Positions 47,685 through 59,510 of a DNA stretch of 64,000 nucleotides are shown here, piece by piece. The notes under the pieces are model-generated. The model was not told the origin of the DNA and did not search any database. It saw only the letters and a program-made list of their open reading frames with translations. Position 1 is the first letter of the stretch. Every line of letters starts with the position of its first letter. The position numbers and the translations under genes are program-made. The DNA is from Macrotrachela quadricornifera (lineage: Eukaryota > Rotifera > Eurotatoria > Philodinida > Philodinidae): contig JAJEKB010021158.1 of NCBI GenBank assembly GCA_022393335.1, positions 1,472,572 through 1,536,571 on the forward strand. Reading direction: 5' to 3'.

Positions 47685-49558
47685 TTATGACTTCATAATT
47701 AAAAATTTGACATTGTCACATGTACAATAGTGTTCGTTCATAGTTGTATGGTTATCACTACTATTTCCAGTGGTTACGAATGCAATCAGTATTTGAACAG
47801 TACGAACATCAGAATAAACAGTATTCGATATTTTTAAAGACTGAATATGCGATCCATTGCGAGTTCCTAAAAAGTAAGACGAAAGTTAAAATAAACACAA
47901 ACAGATGAAAAAGAAATTTTCTAGTTATATTTCACCATTATATACACCTGCATATTGTAAACCATTCCAATCAATGAAACGTAGTTCAATAGAGGCATAT
48001 TGCTTACCAAAACATTGAAAATTAACTGATGCTTCATAACGAGCATTATTAGTTGAAATCAATAAGGAATAACTTTCAAGATTCACAAATTGATGTACAG
48101 CTGCAATTGTTTTTGATGTGTAAAATGACGTGACTCGGAAATAACATTTACCGAAATTTTCTGTTTCATTTTGATTGCTATACATAAATGCTTTTATATC
48201 TCCACTGCTTTGAGCATACCAACCATTCAATATGTTGGGAACATTCATTATACACTAGAAAATAGAATCATTTCAGACATGTTAATAACAACCTATAATG
48301 TTTGGTCTTCTTTCTATTTGTGATTATAATATAGAATGTACTACGTGTATTCTAAGGTTACATAGTTTTTATTTATTTCATCAAAAACTAAAATAATACT
48401 AATACCTTGTGACTTCGATTTCTATTTGTCACTTTTATATACATGTATCATTACTACGTCTATTTCATCTTCTAATAATGGACAAGCGATTTTGCAGTTA
48501 TCTCTTCATTGGGTCTCAAAGAAAACTTTTCAGTGGCATTCCAACGCATGGTTAATTATCTCACTATATATTTCAACGCTGATTTTTAATTGTGTTTCAT
48601 AAAAGATTAAATTGAAGCTTACATTTTGTTCGGCATCACCATTCACGACGAGATTATCCGTTTTGATAGGTCCCCATGTTCCATTGGGTAGGAAAGAGTT
48701 ATATAATGTAGAATTACGTAACTGTTCATTGGACAGGATTGCTCCTGATAAATTTGCATTTGAAAAATCGACCTTGCCTTCAATCCATACAGAATCAGTA
48801 AAATCACACTTAATCAATGATGCTCCTAAAAATATCGTTTGATAAAACTTTGTATTACTGAAATTAGTTTGATCCAAAAATGTGAATTTAAACCATGTTC
48901 GCGTTAAAAGTACATTGGAAAATAATGTCTTATACATAGTAGAACTTGAAAAATTCAAACGATCAATGTAACAATTAATAAACGATGAATTTGATAAATA
49001 AACACTATATAAATTAAGACGTGATAATGAACATTTAGTTTCAATGGTTCCTTCAAAATGAATTCCATTAAAATCAGCATCAGTCAATTTTAACAAAGAT
49101 GTATGTGATTGAAATGGATGATGATAAATCAATTCACTTTCATAAAGAAACAAAAGTAAATGTTTTTTTCTTTCTGAATCCAATTGTCGAAGTGTTGTCA
49201 ATGTTTTCATACGAATATGAACTAAACTTTTTGTTTGATTTTCTAATAATAAAAGTTTCGAAACATCATCGAGATATGTTGCAAATACAGCTTCTTTTTG
49301 TAAATTATCTGCTTGACGTTCTGACTGTTGTCTTAAAAGAAGTGCATCTTGTTTATCTTGTTCTCGTTGTTGCATAGAAAGTTTTTGTTGTAAAATTGTT
49401 ATAACCAGTGTAGATATACCAATCATTAGTGGAATTAAAGCCGAGAAAAATAATTTTAACCATTCACGATAATTGGATACGGGTTTAATTTTAGAACTAT
49501 GAAAAATTTTTCTTTTCACACCATTACTATTAATTGTAATTGAACGTCGTCGAAGCAT
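47685..49558 (-). CDS. Membrane-anchored pentapeptide-repeat protein with C-terminal beta-rich domain (three exons)
   Basis: Exons: 48623-49558, 47948-48254, 47685-47866. Sum 1425 nt, 474 residues. A basic N-terminus (about 33 residues) leads to a membrane helix (FFSALIPLMIGISTLVITIL, about 36-57), then a Gln/Glu-rich coiled coil (MQQREQDKQDALLLRQQSER). Residues about 140-275 are pentapeptide-like repeats, seen as DFNGIHFEGT, NLYSVYLSNSSF, LNFSSSTMYKTLFSN, QTNFSNTKFYQTIF and DFSNANLSGAIL, predicted to form a right-handed beta-helix. NLVVNGDAEQN starts a C-terminal beta-rich module (about 300-474) resembling the NGDAE-type galactose-binding-like domains. Function unknown. Its topology could be type II, with the helix and C-terminal domain outside the cell. 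The 5' end lacks a cleavable signal peptide. Confidence 0.82.
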
Positions 49559-50804
49559 TTCTATTCACTCTGTTATGAGATAAATTTTGTTTCTGACTCA
49601 AATAATCATATTTAATAGACAAGTATATATAATCTTTACTTTACATTCTCTCAATGTTTGTGAACGTGCATAATGTAAATGTATGTGTATTGTGGATCTA
49701 TGTTTGGATAAAGTGACAAAGGAAACTATTTTATAAACATGTACAAATCAAAGAAATTTATTTGAAACTAAGCACGTAAGATGCATACTGACATATAAAT
49801 ATTTCATTAGTCATATGATATGTGTAAAAATATTTACTAGAAAATATTTTCTTTCATGAAATTTTTAATTTAATCTTGCGCTGATAATCAAATGATAGGT
49901 AGTTAAAGTAAGTATGAGACATACTATCGTCTGGGTGATTTTCACTTTTCCTCTCAAGTAGGCAAAACTAAAAAGTAGAGCAGAATATGATAACCTTCCT
50001 TCTTCCTTCAATATTTTATTATCACATTGTATAACTTAATCATTTTTTCAATAAAAACTATCCTGTGCTCAGCAAGTAATTATTAGTAAGAGTCAAAATT
50101 TTCTTCTTTCTATCAATAAATAGTGTTAAATGATTCAATTTTCAACATAATGACACGCTTTTGATTGGTGCTGTTTATCAATCAAATAAAAAAGGGAAGT
50201 ATAAATTCATGCCATCAAATCATGTTTGGTTTCACAATATCTTCAATGGTTCCATTTTGAACATTTTCATTTGGAAGGAAATACCATATATAGTACATCA
50301 GTGGAGTCAGCTTGTTGAAATGAATCTATTGTTGTATAACACATAATCATTTGATCTCATCTCAACTTATATATCAATCATTCTTATTTTATACCTTCGA
50401 TGTATCAAGGATATAGAGTATGACAACTGAGTTCTTTAAGCAATAGCGAAATCCGTCGTGCGATGCTTTCAATCACTTACTTTCTATAACATATACTTAC
50501 TTAACAAGAAATATACATCACCGTAGCTACTCTCAGCACTATATACCATTTATCTATATATATTAGGAAGAAAGTTTGTCTGTTCGCTACGCATTTCGGA
50601 ACGGTACAAGCAAATGCAGTGAAATTTTGCACAGAATACCTTTTCGACCAGAGGAAAGTCATTGAGTAGTTTTCAACCCAAAATTTTCATCTTAGGAGGA
50701 ATGTTTGCCTCCTATTGTTGGATTTACTACAGTAAATGCCTTTTTCAGAGAATTTGTGCGTATTATTGTTTTCTCAATAATTCAAGAACGAAAGTACATA
50801 AAAG
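49559..50804. other. Intergenic, ending in repeat DNA
   Basis: No gene. A segment beginning TCTATATATATTAGGAAG at about 50557 and running to about 50740 resembles 51611-51850, as listed separately. Confidence 0.45.
50557..50740 (+). repeat. Dispersed repeat copy A (GTCTGTTCGCTACGC-type)
   Basis: Begins with TCTATATATAT, followed by TTTGTCTGTTCGCTACGCAT and an AAATTTTGCACAGAATACC-like block, then GAGGAAAG. Copy B at 51611-51850 has the same order of blocks with about two-thirds similarity by eye. This layout is common in animal non-autonomous elements, but I cannot assign a class. Confidence 0.5.
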
Positions 50805-51247
50805 CAATATAAATTAAAATTAATTGAATAAGTAGATGAAAATATATTTATTCAAATAAATTATAATATATACGTAGTGAAACTAGTTGTTATACAATGT
50901 GAAAAGATATAATAATAAGTAAGTACTAGAGCTTTCGACTCATCAACAGTCATCGTCAGTAGATAATAAACTGAATTGAATGCAATAGATGTTGTTTTGA
51001 ACCTATATAATATTATTATTATTATTGGTACAATCGTAGTTATATAGGTTTAAAAATCAACATCTATTGCATTCAGTTCAGTTTATTATCTACTGACGAT
51101 GACTCTCGATGAGTCGAAAGCTCTAGTACTTACTTATTATTATATCTTTTCACATTGTATAACAACTAGTTTCACTACGTATATATTATAATTTATTTGA
51201 ATAATTATATTTTCATCTACTTATTCAATTAATTTTAATTTATATTG
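50805..51247. repeat. Large near-perfect palindrome (arms about 205 bp, loop about 30 bp)
   Basis: The left arm from CAATATAAATTAAAATTAAT (50805) to about 51014 is matched by the reverse complement ending at 51247 with only a few mismatches and small indels. The loop is a TTA/ATT microsatellite plus GGTACAATCGTAG. Each arm contains the segment CTGACGATGACT...GATGAGTCGAAAGCTCT, on the plus strand at about 51098-51125 and on the minus strand at about 50943-50970. Composition suggests a foldback or Penelope-type end pair. No coding sequence. Confidence 0.85.
51094..51125 (+). ncRNA. Hammerhead-ribozyme-like core (candidate)
   Basis: Plus-strand sequence CTGACGA, T, GACTC, TCGAT, GAGTC, GAAA. 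This is the invariant CUGANGA box, a 5-bp stem II (GACTC/GAGTC) with a 5-nt loop, then GAAA. The opposite arm of the palindrome carries a second, slightly altered copy on the minus strand. I could not find convincing stems I and III or the UH cleavage site, so the complete ribozyme is not shown. Hammerhead motifs are known in Penelope-like retroelements, which are common in bdelloids. Confidence 0.4.
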
Positions 51248-51414
51248 ATATTATATAAATCCTATATTATTATTATTATTATTACATAAAAGCATGTGCT
51301 ATTTGCCATTGGTCACGCGACATTTTAGGATAATCGAAAGAAAATGAATAGATTGTATAAGATGAAGTGCAATCGCATGATTGAAAATATCCATTGAATA
51401 AAGAAAGTAAAAAG

Positions 51415-51571
51415 TAGTGGCGGAGCCAGGGGTGGGCCAGAGGGGGCTGAGCTCCCTCTAGGATGAAAACAATCTAACATTACAACGGAAAGGTATACCT
51501 ATTTTCAGCATTAAAACTGGAATTAGAGGGGGCTCAGTCCCCTCTAGAAATTTTTTCTGGCTCCGTCACTA
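51415..51571. mobile_element. hAT-type MITE, 157 bp, with exact 8-bp target duplication
   Basis: The element runs from TAGTGGCGGAGCCAG to CTGGCTCCGTCACTA. Both sides carry GTAAAAAG (51407-51414 and 51572-51579), an exact 8-bp duplication typical of hAT transposition. The interior is GC-rich compared with its surroundings and has a second inner inverted pair (AGAGGGGGCTGAG and CTCAGTCCCCTCT-like). No ORF. The clean ends suggest recent insertion. Confidence 0.9.
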
Positions 51572-51610
51572 GTAAAAAGTGAGATAAAATTTCATTACTT
51601 ATAACTCATA

Positions 51611-51850
51611 ATCTATATATAAACAAGAAGTTGTGTCTGTCTGTCTACCTGTTTTTTATGCATTTGGACACCGCACGAGCTAGCGATGCCAAACTTTTCA
51701 TGACATATTCTTAGGTCCCGAGGAAGATCGAGAGGGTTGGGCCGAAATTTCATACATAGATTATGATACGTTGCAATTTTTTCGAATCTTTCAAAAACTT
51801 CGGAGCATTTGCTGCCATTGTTAAAATATTCAGCTCTTAGTATCATTTTT
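51611..51850 (+). repeat. Dispersed repeat copy B
   Basis: Starts TCTATATATAAACAAGAAG, then GTCTGTCTGTCTACC, CGAGCTAGCGATGCCAAACT, and CCGAGGAAGATCGAGAGGG. The same order of blocks occurs in copy A at 50557. The two copies flank the palindrome and the hAT-type MITE, making a 1.3-kb repeat cluster. Confidence 0.5.
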
Positions 51851-52921
51851 TGCACTGAATATTGGTATAAAGTATGGCAACACGCATGAGTTCAGAGAAA
51901 GGCAGTCACATCTACACACTATTTGCTGAATTATCCCATTTAAAAAGGAATGTAAGCGTATGCACGGCGGGACATATAGTAATAATAGATGAAAAGGTCT
52001 TAAGCAGATCCTCTATACATCTTCTGTCGTTTTCTAACATGATAAGTTTCCAGTATGAAGATATCCCAAGCAATGCCGGATACTACCGCTAGTTTTTGAA
52101 TATTTCGCCTTTAGAAGATCAACACATGGTATCAGTTCAGTCACTATACATTTGATTTTATATGTGTAATTATCCTATGAAATTGAAGCATGATGAATAC
52201 TACAGTTAGTGCTCATGCTGGTAAGTCATACTCGCTTGGTGAGTAGCTTCACTAGAAGTGTCAGTACATGAAAACTTCATTGTGCCACTCAGGTATAGTC
52301 TTAAAGACACTTTTCTCCGAAATATCAAGAGGAAAATAACTTTCATTGTTGATAATAAAGGTGTCTATCTGGATTCTTACCTTCATTCTTGAGAGATAAT
52401 TGTAGAAGAAAGAAAATAAAATTAGATATGTTTATCTCCATGGCCTTGTTGACGGAGTTAAACTTCTTTTCATTATCAATATGATATGGATGAAAGATAT
52501 ATATTCTTTTTGAATATTATTAGATCGGATCAGAAGCAAACGTCCGATCCAGAACAAAAATTATTCACATCTTCCAACTGGTGAGAGCTGGTTAACTGGC
52601 ACACGCGCTATGAAAACGCCTCTGCCAGAGGATTTCTTCTTTTTGATCAAGAAAGTCCTTATGATAATTTTATTCAAGAGTACATGACAACTTTTATAGT
52701 TCTTTGACAAGTAAATATTGCACAGTAACCATTCTTTTCGTGTCGTGATGATGAAGCAATCTGTTTCTTTTCTGTTAAGTGATGATGAAATAATTTGTTT
52801 TTTTTCTCATCAAAAAAGAGTAAGTCACACGGTATGTTAGAAGACAAACAGTAAGAAGTAACTGCAGAAAAATAAAAGCCAAGTTGAAATCTAAATTTCG
52901 CCATTATCTTTTTATTAGACG
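51851..52921. other. Intergenic, no gene seen
   Basis: Upstream region of the F-box gene at 52922. Short ORFs at 51874 (+) and 52674-52943 (-) are unsupported. Confidence 0.45.
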
Positions 52922-54846
52922 ATGTCAATTCAATCAAAAGCATCTTTTCTTACACTTCCAGTAGAACTTTTCTATAGTATTTTGGATAAACTTGATGCAG
53001 AAGATATTATTCTTTCTTTTCGTTATGCGTGCAAACAATTTTATAAAATGACCAATACGTACAATCGATATAGAATGACAATAACAAATAAGTCATGGAA
53101 AATTAATGTTGATGCGATCTGTCGATTAATTCCACGCGAAAATATTATTTCATTGAATTTTCGGATTACTTATGATGCGTCATATTCATTTCAAAGATGT
53201 CTTTCATTGATTAATATTAATCGTTTTACCCGACTTCGATCATTAAAAATTTCTTGGAATACAGAATGGGATCTAAATCATATTCTGTCTTCTATTCCTT
53301 CGATCTCTACGCTTGCTTCATTGTCTTTAATTATGAAGAACAATAATTCGTTAAACGATGAGATAATTGCGCGTCTTTCTTCAATTATTGGACCATCAAG
53401 CTTCCGTCATCTTATCTTACACGTTGATATACTTTCAATGAATAAAATGAATTGGCTGCATTCATCTCAACTCCATCGATTATCTATTAACGAATGTTCT
53501 TATCAACAATTTTGTTCTATTCTTTATCATTTATCAAATCTTCAAACGTTTTTATTGAATGATTGTCATATCAATACAACTGTTCAGTCATTTCATCCAA
53601 AGGCAAGTTCTTCATTAACCTCGCTAATATTAAGAGATGCGAGTATGTCGATTGATCAACTTGAATTACTTCTATCGCTGACACCTTCACTTGTTCATTT
53701 CGATCTGAAGACCCATCAGCAAATGCCATTCACTTTTCTCCAGCGTTTCTCTCAATGGGAAAGATTTCTTCGTCAAAATCTCTGTTTACTTCAAAAATTC
53801 AAATTTTTTATCAATATTTTAGAGTATGACGAACAATCCATTGAATCAATTCTTACTGCTTTTCGAACACCATTCTGGATCGAAGATAAACGTTGGTTTA
53901 TTACTTGCCAATTAATGGATGATCATCCATCAGAGTCTCGTCTTATAGTCTATTCGTGCGAATCAACATCGAATGAATTTCCTTTCAATGTTAGTCAAAG
54001 TATTTTATCATACTTTGCTTTTACTTCAAAAGATGATAATATAGCTAACATAAGTCATCGATGGTATGTTCGCTCCAATTTAGTCCGATTGGCAGAAGTG
54101 ATTTGTCACACGAAGGTATTTATAATCGTTTTGAAGATGCCTCATTCTACTCTTTTCAAGTTTTATTGTAACATGTCCATATAGTGATAATATGAAAATG
54201 ATTTGAAACGATCGAAGGATCTAATAGTGGAAATAATCATAGTCTATTCGAATGTTCGAAGTATACAGTGCATTTCTATCTTTCATTCTAGCTTCTACCA
54301 CCAATTCATCAGATTTATCATATTTCTCATCTGACAGTAGACATCGGTGGAAAGTGTTGGTCTCATGCATTTCAACGTCTCTCGTCACTGATCGATCTTT
54401 CACAACTCGATGAAATCTGGCTGTTTGCTTCGAAAACTCGTTCTTTTCGTATCAGTACAATCAGTATTTTGTTGAAACAAGCATACAATGTTCGAACTCT
54501 CGGCCTATCCTATGATGATGATTTGGCACCATTGATAGATGGATTACAATCTGCAGTGTTTGGTCGCATTGACTATTTAAAACTAAAAACGAAAACTATT
54601 GATAATATGAAATTAGTTCTCGAACGTGTCAATCATTTGAACAGTATCACATTTCTGGATCATTCGAGTGCATCGAATTCCGTCATAGAGATGAGTAGAT
54701 GGCTCACTAAGAATGGACAACAATTTACCATAAGTGACAATCATCAATCGCTTCAGGTCAAGTTTGAGAGCAATACCGACAAGACGGCAGAAATAAAAAT
54801 TGGTCATAAGCGTATGAAGTTGACTTATCATCAAGATAATAGCTGA
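52922..54846 (+). CDS. F-box protein with LRR-like C-terminal region (two exons)
   Basis: Exon 1 is 52922-54115 and exon 2 is 54292-54846, joined in phase 0 across a 176-bp intron with GTATTT donor and TTCTAG acceptor. The protein is 582 residues. Residues 6-45 (FLTLPVELFYSILDKLDAED, then IILSFRYACKQFYKM) are a clear F-box. Further along, SLKISWNTEWDLNHIL, SLSLIMKNNN, LQTFLLNDCHI, SLILRDASM and LVHFDLKTHQ show an irregular leucine-rich solenoid. It would act as the substrate-receptor arm of an SCF ubiquitin ligase. This kind of F-box/LRR-like gene is expanded in bdelloids. Exon 1 alone would end at 54184 without the second exon; codon use and LRR-like strands across the junction support splicing. 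The substrate is unknown. Confidence 0.85.
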
Positions 54847-56109
54847 TCCATTTGAATGTTGTTTGAAAAATTTTCGGTAACTATTTAGTCTTAAATGTCA
54901 ATAAATCAGACCTTTTCAATAAATATTTATTTTTAATATTCAGTTTCATGTGAGAAAAACTATGATCCATTCTCTTTATAGATGAAGGTGCGCGTCTAAA
55001 TAACATATTAACTGAATATTCGTGTACCAATAATACTCTTCGTTTATGTAGTTCGTATACGTATTACGGTTGTATTTCATCATACGTAAACATTCGTTCA
55101 CAAGAGCAGTCATCCTATTCCACAAAGTTGATTTGATCTCTTACATTATATGAGAATCGAGTTTCCGAAATTGAGCGAAGTGCCTACAAACATGGTATGA
55201 TCAGTCCATTCATTCCAGAAAAGATTCGAATAAACTGTTTAAAGCAGAAAATGTTCCTTTTCATGTATACATATATAACATAGAAAATGTAAAAAACTCT
55301 GTTAAGAATAGTTTGAAAGAAGTGGTCCGTATAGATTTACGATTGAATATGTCGACAAAGGTATTCATGTTTCATTATCAATTTCATAATTTGGTAGAGG
55401 ATTTTCAATAGCTTCGTTACTGCCATAAACCAATGTATATTCGTACCGTCGACAATAATACATAGAGCTACCATTTCTGTTTTCAATTTATTAGTTGCCA
55501 AATAGCGAAGAAATCTATTTTTAACTATAGGATTTTTTGGATTAAGGACTTTAATTGATTTAACATTTTCATTGATTGTTCCAATTTCATTGTCACAGAT
55601 CCCGACATTTCTTTTTACTTTTTCTGCAATCAGAATATTGGAAATTCACGCTATGACCCGTTTTGAGAACTAAAATTACTATTAAAAGATTAAATACTTT
55701 TTTTTTCTTGTCTACTTTGATCCATTCTGACGAGAGAGGATCACTAACTTAAAAATCGCTTTTGAGCTGATACTCCCTCATAAGTTCTGAAAACTCAAAA
55801 TAGTAGGTTTTATTTAGAATTTAATTCTCTCTGTAATATGTCTTTTTTGAGATTTTCATGAGTTCCACAAAACACCAAAAATTGATTGAGGTCATTCATT
55901 ATGTACAATCCATAAGTGTCGCTAATATTTTATATTTCTTAAGTTTGAGAAACGAGAACAATTAATATAATATATATATATAGTAATAATTATATGAATT
56001 AGATACTAAAAATTATTCGTGAACTTTAGAGTTTATACAAGTTAATGAATTATTTTCTTCTGTCTCTGTTACATAGAATATTCCGAAAATCCTTTAGAAA
56101 AGTAAACTC
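54847..56109. other. Intergenic, no gene seen
   Basis: No supported exon. Some stretches near 55130-55350 are less AT-rich and could be remnants of a former gene, but no domain can be read. Confidence 0.4.
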
Positions 56110-56250
56110 GTAGAATTTTACTATTTATCAAACCTAATTAACGAATGGTTTTTTAGATGATAGAAATCAGTGTAGAGTTTTTATTTGTATAGACATCTAC
56201 CATCGGAAGAAACATTAGTTAATTAAGTTTGATAAATAGTGGAAATCTAC
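56110..56250. repeat. Short inverted-repeat element (arms about 54 bp)
   Basis: 56110-56163 (GTAGAATTTTACTATTTATC onward) is matched by the reverse complement of 56197-56250 (ending TAGTGGAAATCTAC), about 80 percent by eye, with a spacer of 33 bp. No ORF. It is probably a small foldback element or MITE fragment. Confidence 0.65.
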
Positions 56251-58565
56251 AATTATGCTTTCCTAACAGATTTTTGAAACAACTTAGATCAATGAGAAAA
56301 AGTTAATGATTTTTTTATCTTTTAGTTTTACTAATAAAATACATATCTTTTATCAATGTGTTGACAGATTGTACTGTAGAGAATTAATTTAACGGTCTGA
56401 ATAACATACTTAAAGATACTCAACTCAAGTAATTTTTCTAGATATTCTTTTTTTAACATTAATAAAAAATTGTTTTTATGGAATGGTTCTAATTTAAACT
56501 CTTTCTTCATTGTAATTCTCTGGCTATTGAAAGAATGTTTAACAATAAACGAGTCTCATATACATTCATTTCATTCTTACTCAATTCAATTGCATTTTTA
56601 AGATAGTTTACGACCGTCCAGAGATATCGATTGTGCTTGTCTACTGGAATTCAAGGTTAAAAATATTGTAAGAAATTTTTTAACTTTCGCTCACTTAAAA
56701 ATTTGTTTCTCTACTATGGCTAATCTTCTGTTATTTCTTCAACTATTGTAATTATTTCAATCTGTTTTTAAGGCAAATACTGCCCTTTTCTCATTGCTGA
56801 TGCTGTAAAAATTAGTTTTACTATATCATAGAACACTCACATCGATCATAGATTCACTTGTTTTATTGAATAAACAAAAATATAATTATATTTACATTCT
56901 CTCAATAAAATACTAATCAAACATTGCCAAAAAAATATATTGTGTCACATCTCTCATTTGACGCAGTTCTATTTACGAATTACTAATATCGTCTTCATTT
57001 TGTGCTAAAATATTGTTTTAATCGCGAAAAAAAAATTACGATACAAAATTAGGGTTTTTGTGAAACGCTTGGCTGAATCTACCCATTTCGTGCTATGACC
57101 AACGATACATCATATATGAAGAGATATTTTCTGAAGTTTTGAGTTTAATCAAACTCCAACTTTATTTAGTGTTCACAAAATAGGACATGACTTGTTTTTG
57201 AACTTGCTTCTATAATAATTTGTTGATAACAATTTTCGGATAAATCGCAATTTATTAAAAAATTTTTGACGATGAACTTTTGTGACAGCTGAGTTTACAT
57301 TTGAAAGTTATACTCTAGGGTAAGATAAACAAAATATAGATGTATTAGCATGTTACAACACTTTTGTTGAACTCACTTATCTATTCTTTTCTCTATATTT
57401 AAGGACAAAATATTAGAGGTTGTAAAACATTATATCTGTATTATGCACATTCATACACTTTAACAAGCAATATATATATATATATAATTCAAGAACTTTT
57501 TTGTATTTATTTTTTATCAGGAAGCAATTAGATTTGTTAACAACTGAGGATTTCAATTTTATGAAAAGCTTTTGTTTCTATTATGTCCTTTTAATTCATT
57601 AACTTAAATGTTCTATTGTGACAAATCCCTAGATTACATACACACAAACAAATGTGAAGAAAAAGAAGAATATTAATTCATACGAATCTTACGAGAGATC
57701 ATACCTACATGATAGAACTTTTTTATAGATCAGAAAAATTTAAAAAAATATAAGTACTAGTTTCTGCTTAAAAGAGATACCAACTTTTTACTATAATTTT
57801 CTGACAACATGTCGCTTTTTAGCCAAGATCAAAGTTTTGAATTTTTAACCACACTTTACCTATGTCAAGACTTCAATCAGACTAATTTGCCTACGAAATT
57901 TCAGGATTTTTGAATGATTTTCCTCGAAATGTGAACTTTTCAAAATATCCATAGAAAAACATCTTTTTGCTAGCCTTGGTGATACCTAATACTTCGAAAA
58001 GCTTCAGGTCAAAAATTGAAACTGGTTTTTTTCTGAAAATGATATGGTGTAGAAACAATATAGTAGAAAGTCAGCATCTCACTCAAATCGCAACTTAATT
58101 TATGAACAAAACTAAAACTTAAAAAAATATTTATTACCTAGAAAGACTTCCTAGACAAACGGCTATGCTATTTATGAAACCTTTCATTTCATACAATAAA
58201 TACTAAAGAGTCAGTTCTTCTAAAAGAATGAAACTTATTCCAACTTGTTTTTTGATAAGAATGCTTGTAGAAAAATAATTTGATTATGAATCATAGTTAT
58301 GTTATTTATTGATGGAATGAAGAACATCTTTTTTATTAGAATGATCAAGAGATAATATTTACATAATATTATACACAGCACAACATTTCAAGATAAGATA
58401 GTTCTGAATAATATGATGCATTGGAATAGTTTTTACAATGAGCATATTTGCAAACATCATATTAATAAGAAAAATATTTGTAGTAAAAATCCATGATTTT
58501 TCTAAATTCATATTGTGATAGGTCGACTGAAGTGATCAATTCATGTTAATATCCTAGCATTATTA
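56251..58565. other. Intergenic, 2.3 kb, no gene seen
   Basis: AT-rich with stops in all frames. 3' flank of the GPCR gene at the right end. Confidence 0.45.
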
Positions 58566-59510
58566 TTAAGTTCGTTGAAAACGTGTAACATTTTCCATAT
58601 CTCTCACTCGTGTCATTGTATTTTCAAAAGCCATAATTTGATTTCTTCGAAATATTGTATTTTTTACAACTTGACGAAGATCTCGATCTAATCTAATTGT
58701 AGATATTTTTTCAATAGTCAAAGTTAAGGTAATTGTAACAATGCCAGTTAAATAAAATATCTCAATATCACTAAGAAGATAAAGTATAGTTGGAATTCCG
58801 CCCATTATGTAAATCCCTAGAAGAATGACGATATTACGAAGAACTTCAAGATCACGTTTGTCATTTGTTATATTAAGAATAATTTCAGCACGTTTTTTTG
58901 CTTTTCTAATTTGTTTATAAATAATAATATAAATAATCACAATAGAAATAATTGGTACAAAATAGTAAGCAAAGACTGTATATCCAATATGAATTGTATA
59001 TTTTAAGGGTACCCAACATAACAATCCTGGTCGAAAATAGATATCATTGGTGATAACTGAAGTTAACGGTATAATTATAATAGCAATCCAATGAATAAGA
59101 ATAAGAATATAATGTACTTTGAATGATGTCAACCAAGGATATTTTGTTGAAAATTTTGAAAAGAAAAGGCGTGATATAGCTTGTATAAGATAAGAATAAA
59201 TAGCGGCAGTAATTGACATATAACCAAAATAGCCTCGCCAACGACATCCTACATCACCCGTTTCCCATGGTAAAAAGATGAGAAAAATATAATTAATAGT
59301 TTGGACGATACAATAAACAATTGATGCAACACATGTATTACACATAAGTAAATGTCTAACTGTATGTAAACGAGGTTTTGAACGTCTAATTATAATCATT
59401 ATCATTAATGAAATAATTACAGATATGATACCAAAGCCTGCTGATAGAGAGCAAACAATATAATAATCTTTGATATTGGATATTGTGAAATTATGCGTTG
59501 TTGAATTCAT
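58566..59510 (-). CDS. Rhodopsin-like (class A) G-protein-coupled receptor, orphan
   Basis: A single exon of 314 residues from ATG at 59510. The N-terminus has two N-glycosylation sites (NST, NFT). Seven hydrophobic segments follow: about 20-45, 55-80, 95-118, 137-157, 180-205, 235-257 and 263-280. A cysteine at the start of TM3 (DVGCRWRG) and one in extracellular loop 2 (GLLCWV) would form the class A disulfide. After TM3 the DRY position reads ISRLFF, so only the Arg is retained. The third intracellular loop is basic (KQIRKAKKRAE). TM7 does not show NPxxY. These are changes often seen in lineage-specific receptors. Ligand unknown. It stands alone with no related copy nearby. Confidence 0.8.
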   Translation of the reverse strand: MNSTTHNFTISNIKDYYIVCSLSAGFGIISVIISLMIMIIIRRSKPRLHTVRHLLMCNTCVASIVYCIVQTINYIFLIFLPWETGDVGCRWRGYFGYMSITAAIYSYLIQAISRLFFSKFSTKYPWLTSFKVHYILILIHWIAIIIIPLTSVITNDIYFRPGLLCWVPLKYTIHIGYTVFAYYFVPIISIVIIYIIIYKQIRKAKKRAEIILNITNDKRDLEVLRNIVILLGIYIMGGIPTILYLLSDIEIFYLTGIVTITLTLTIEKISTIRLDRDLRQVVKNTIFRRNQIMAFENTMTRVRDMENVTRFQRT

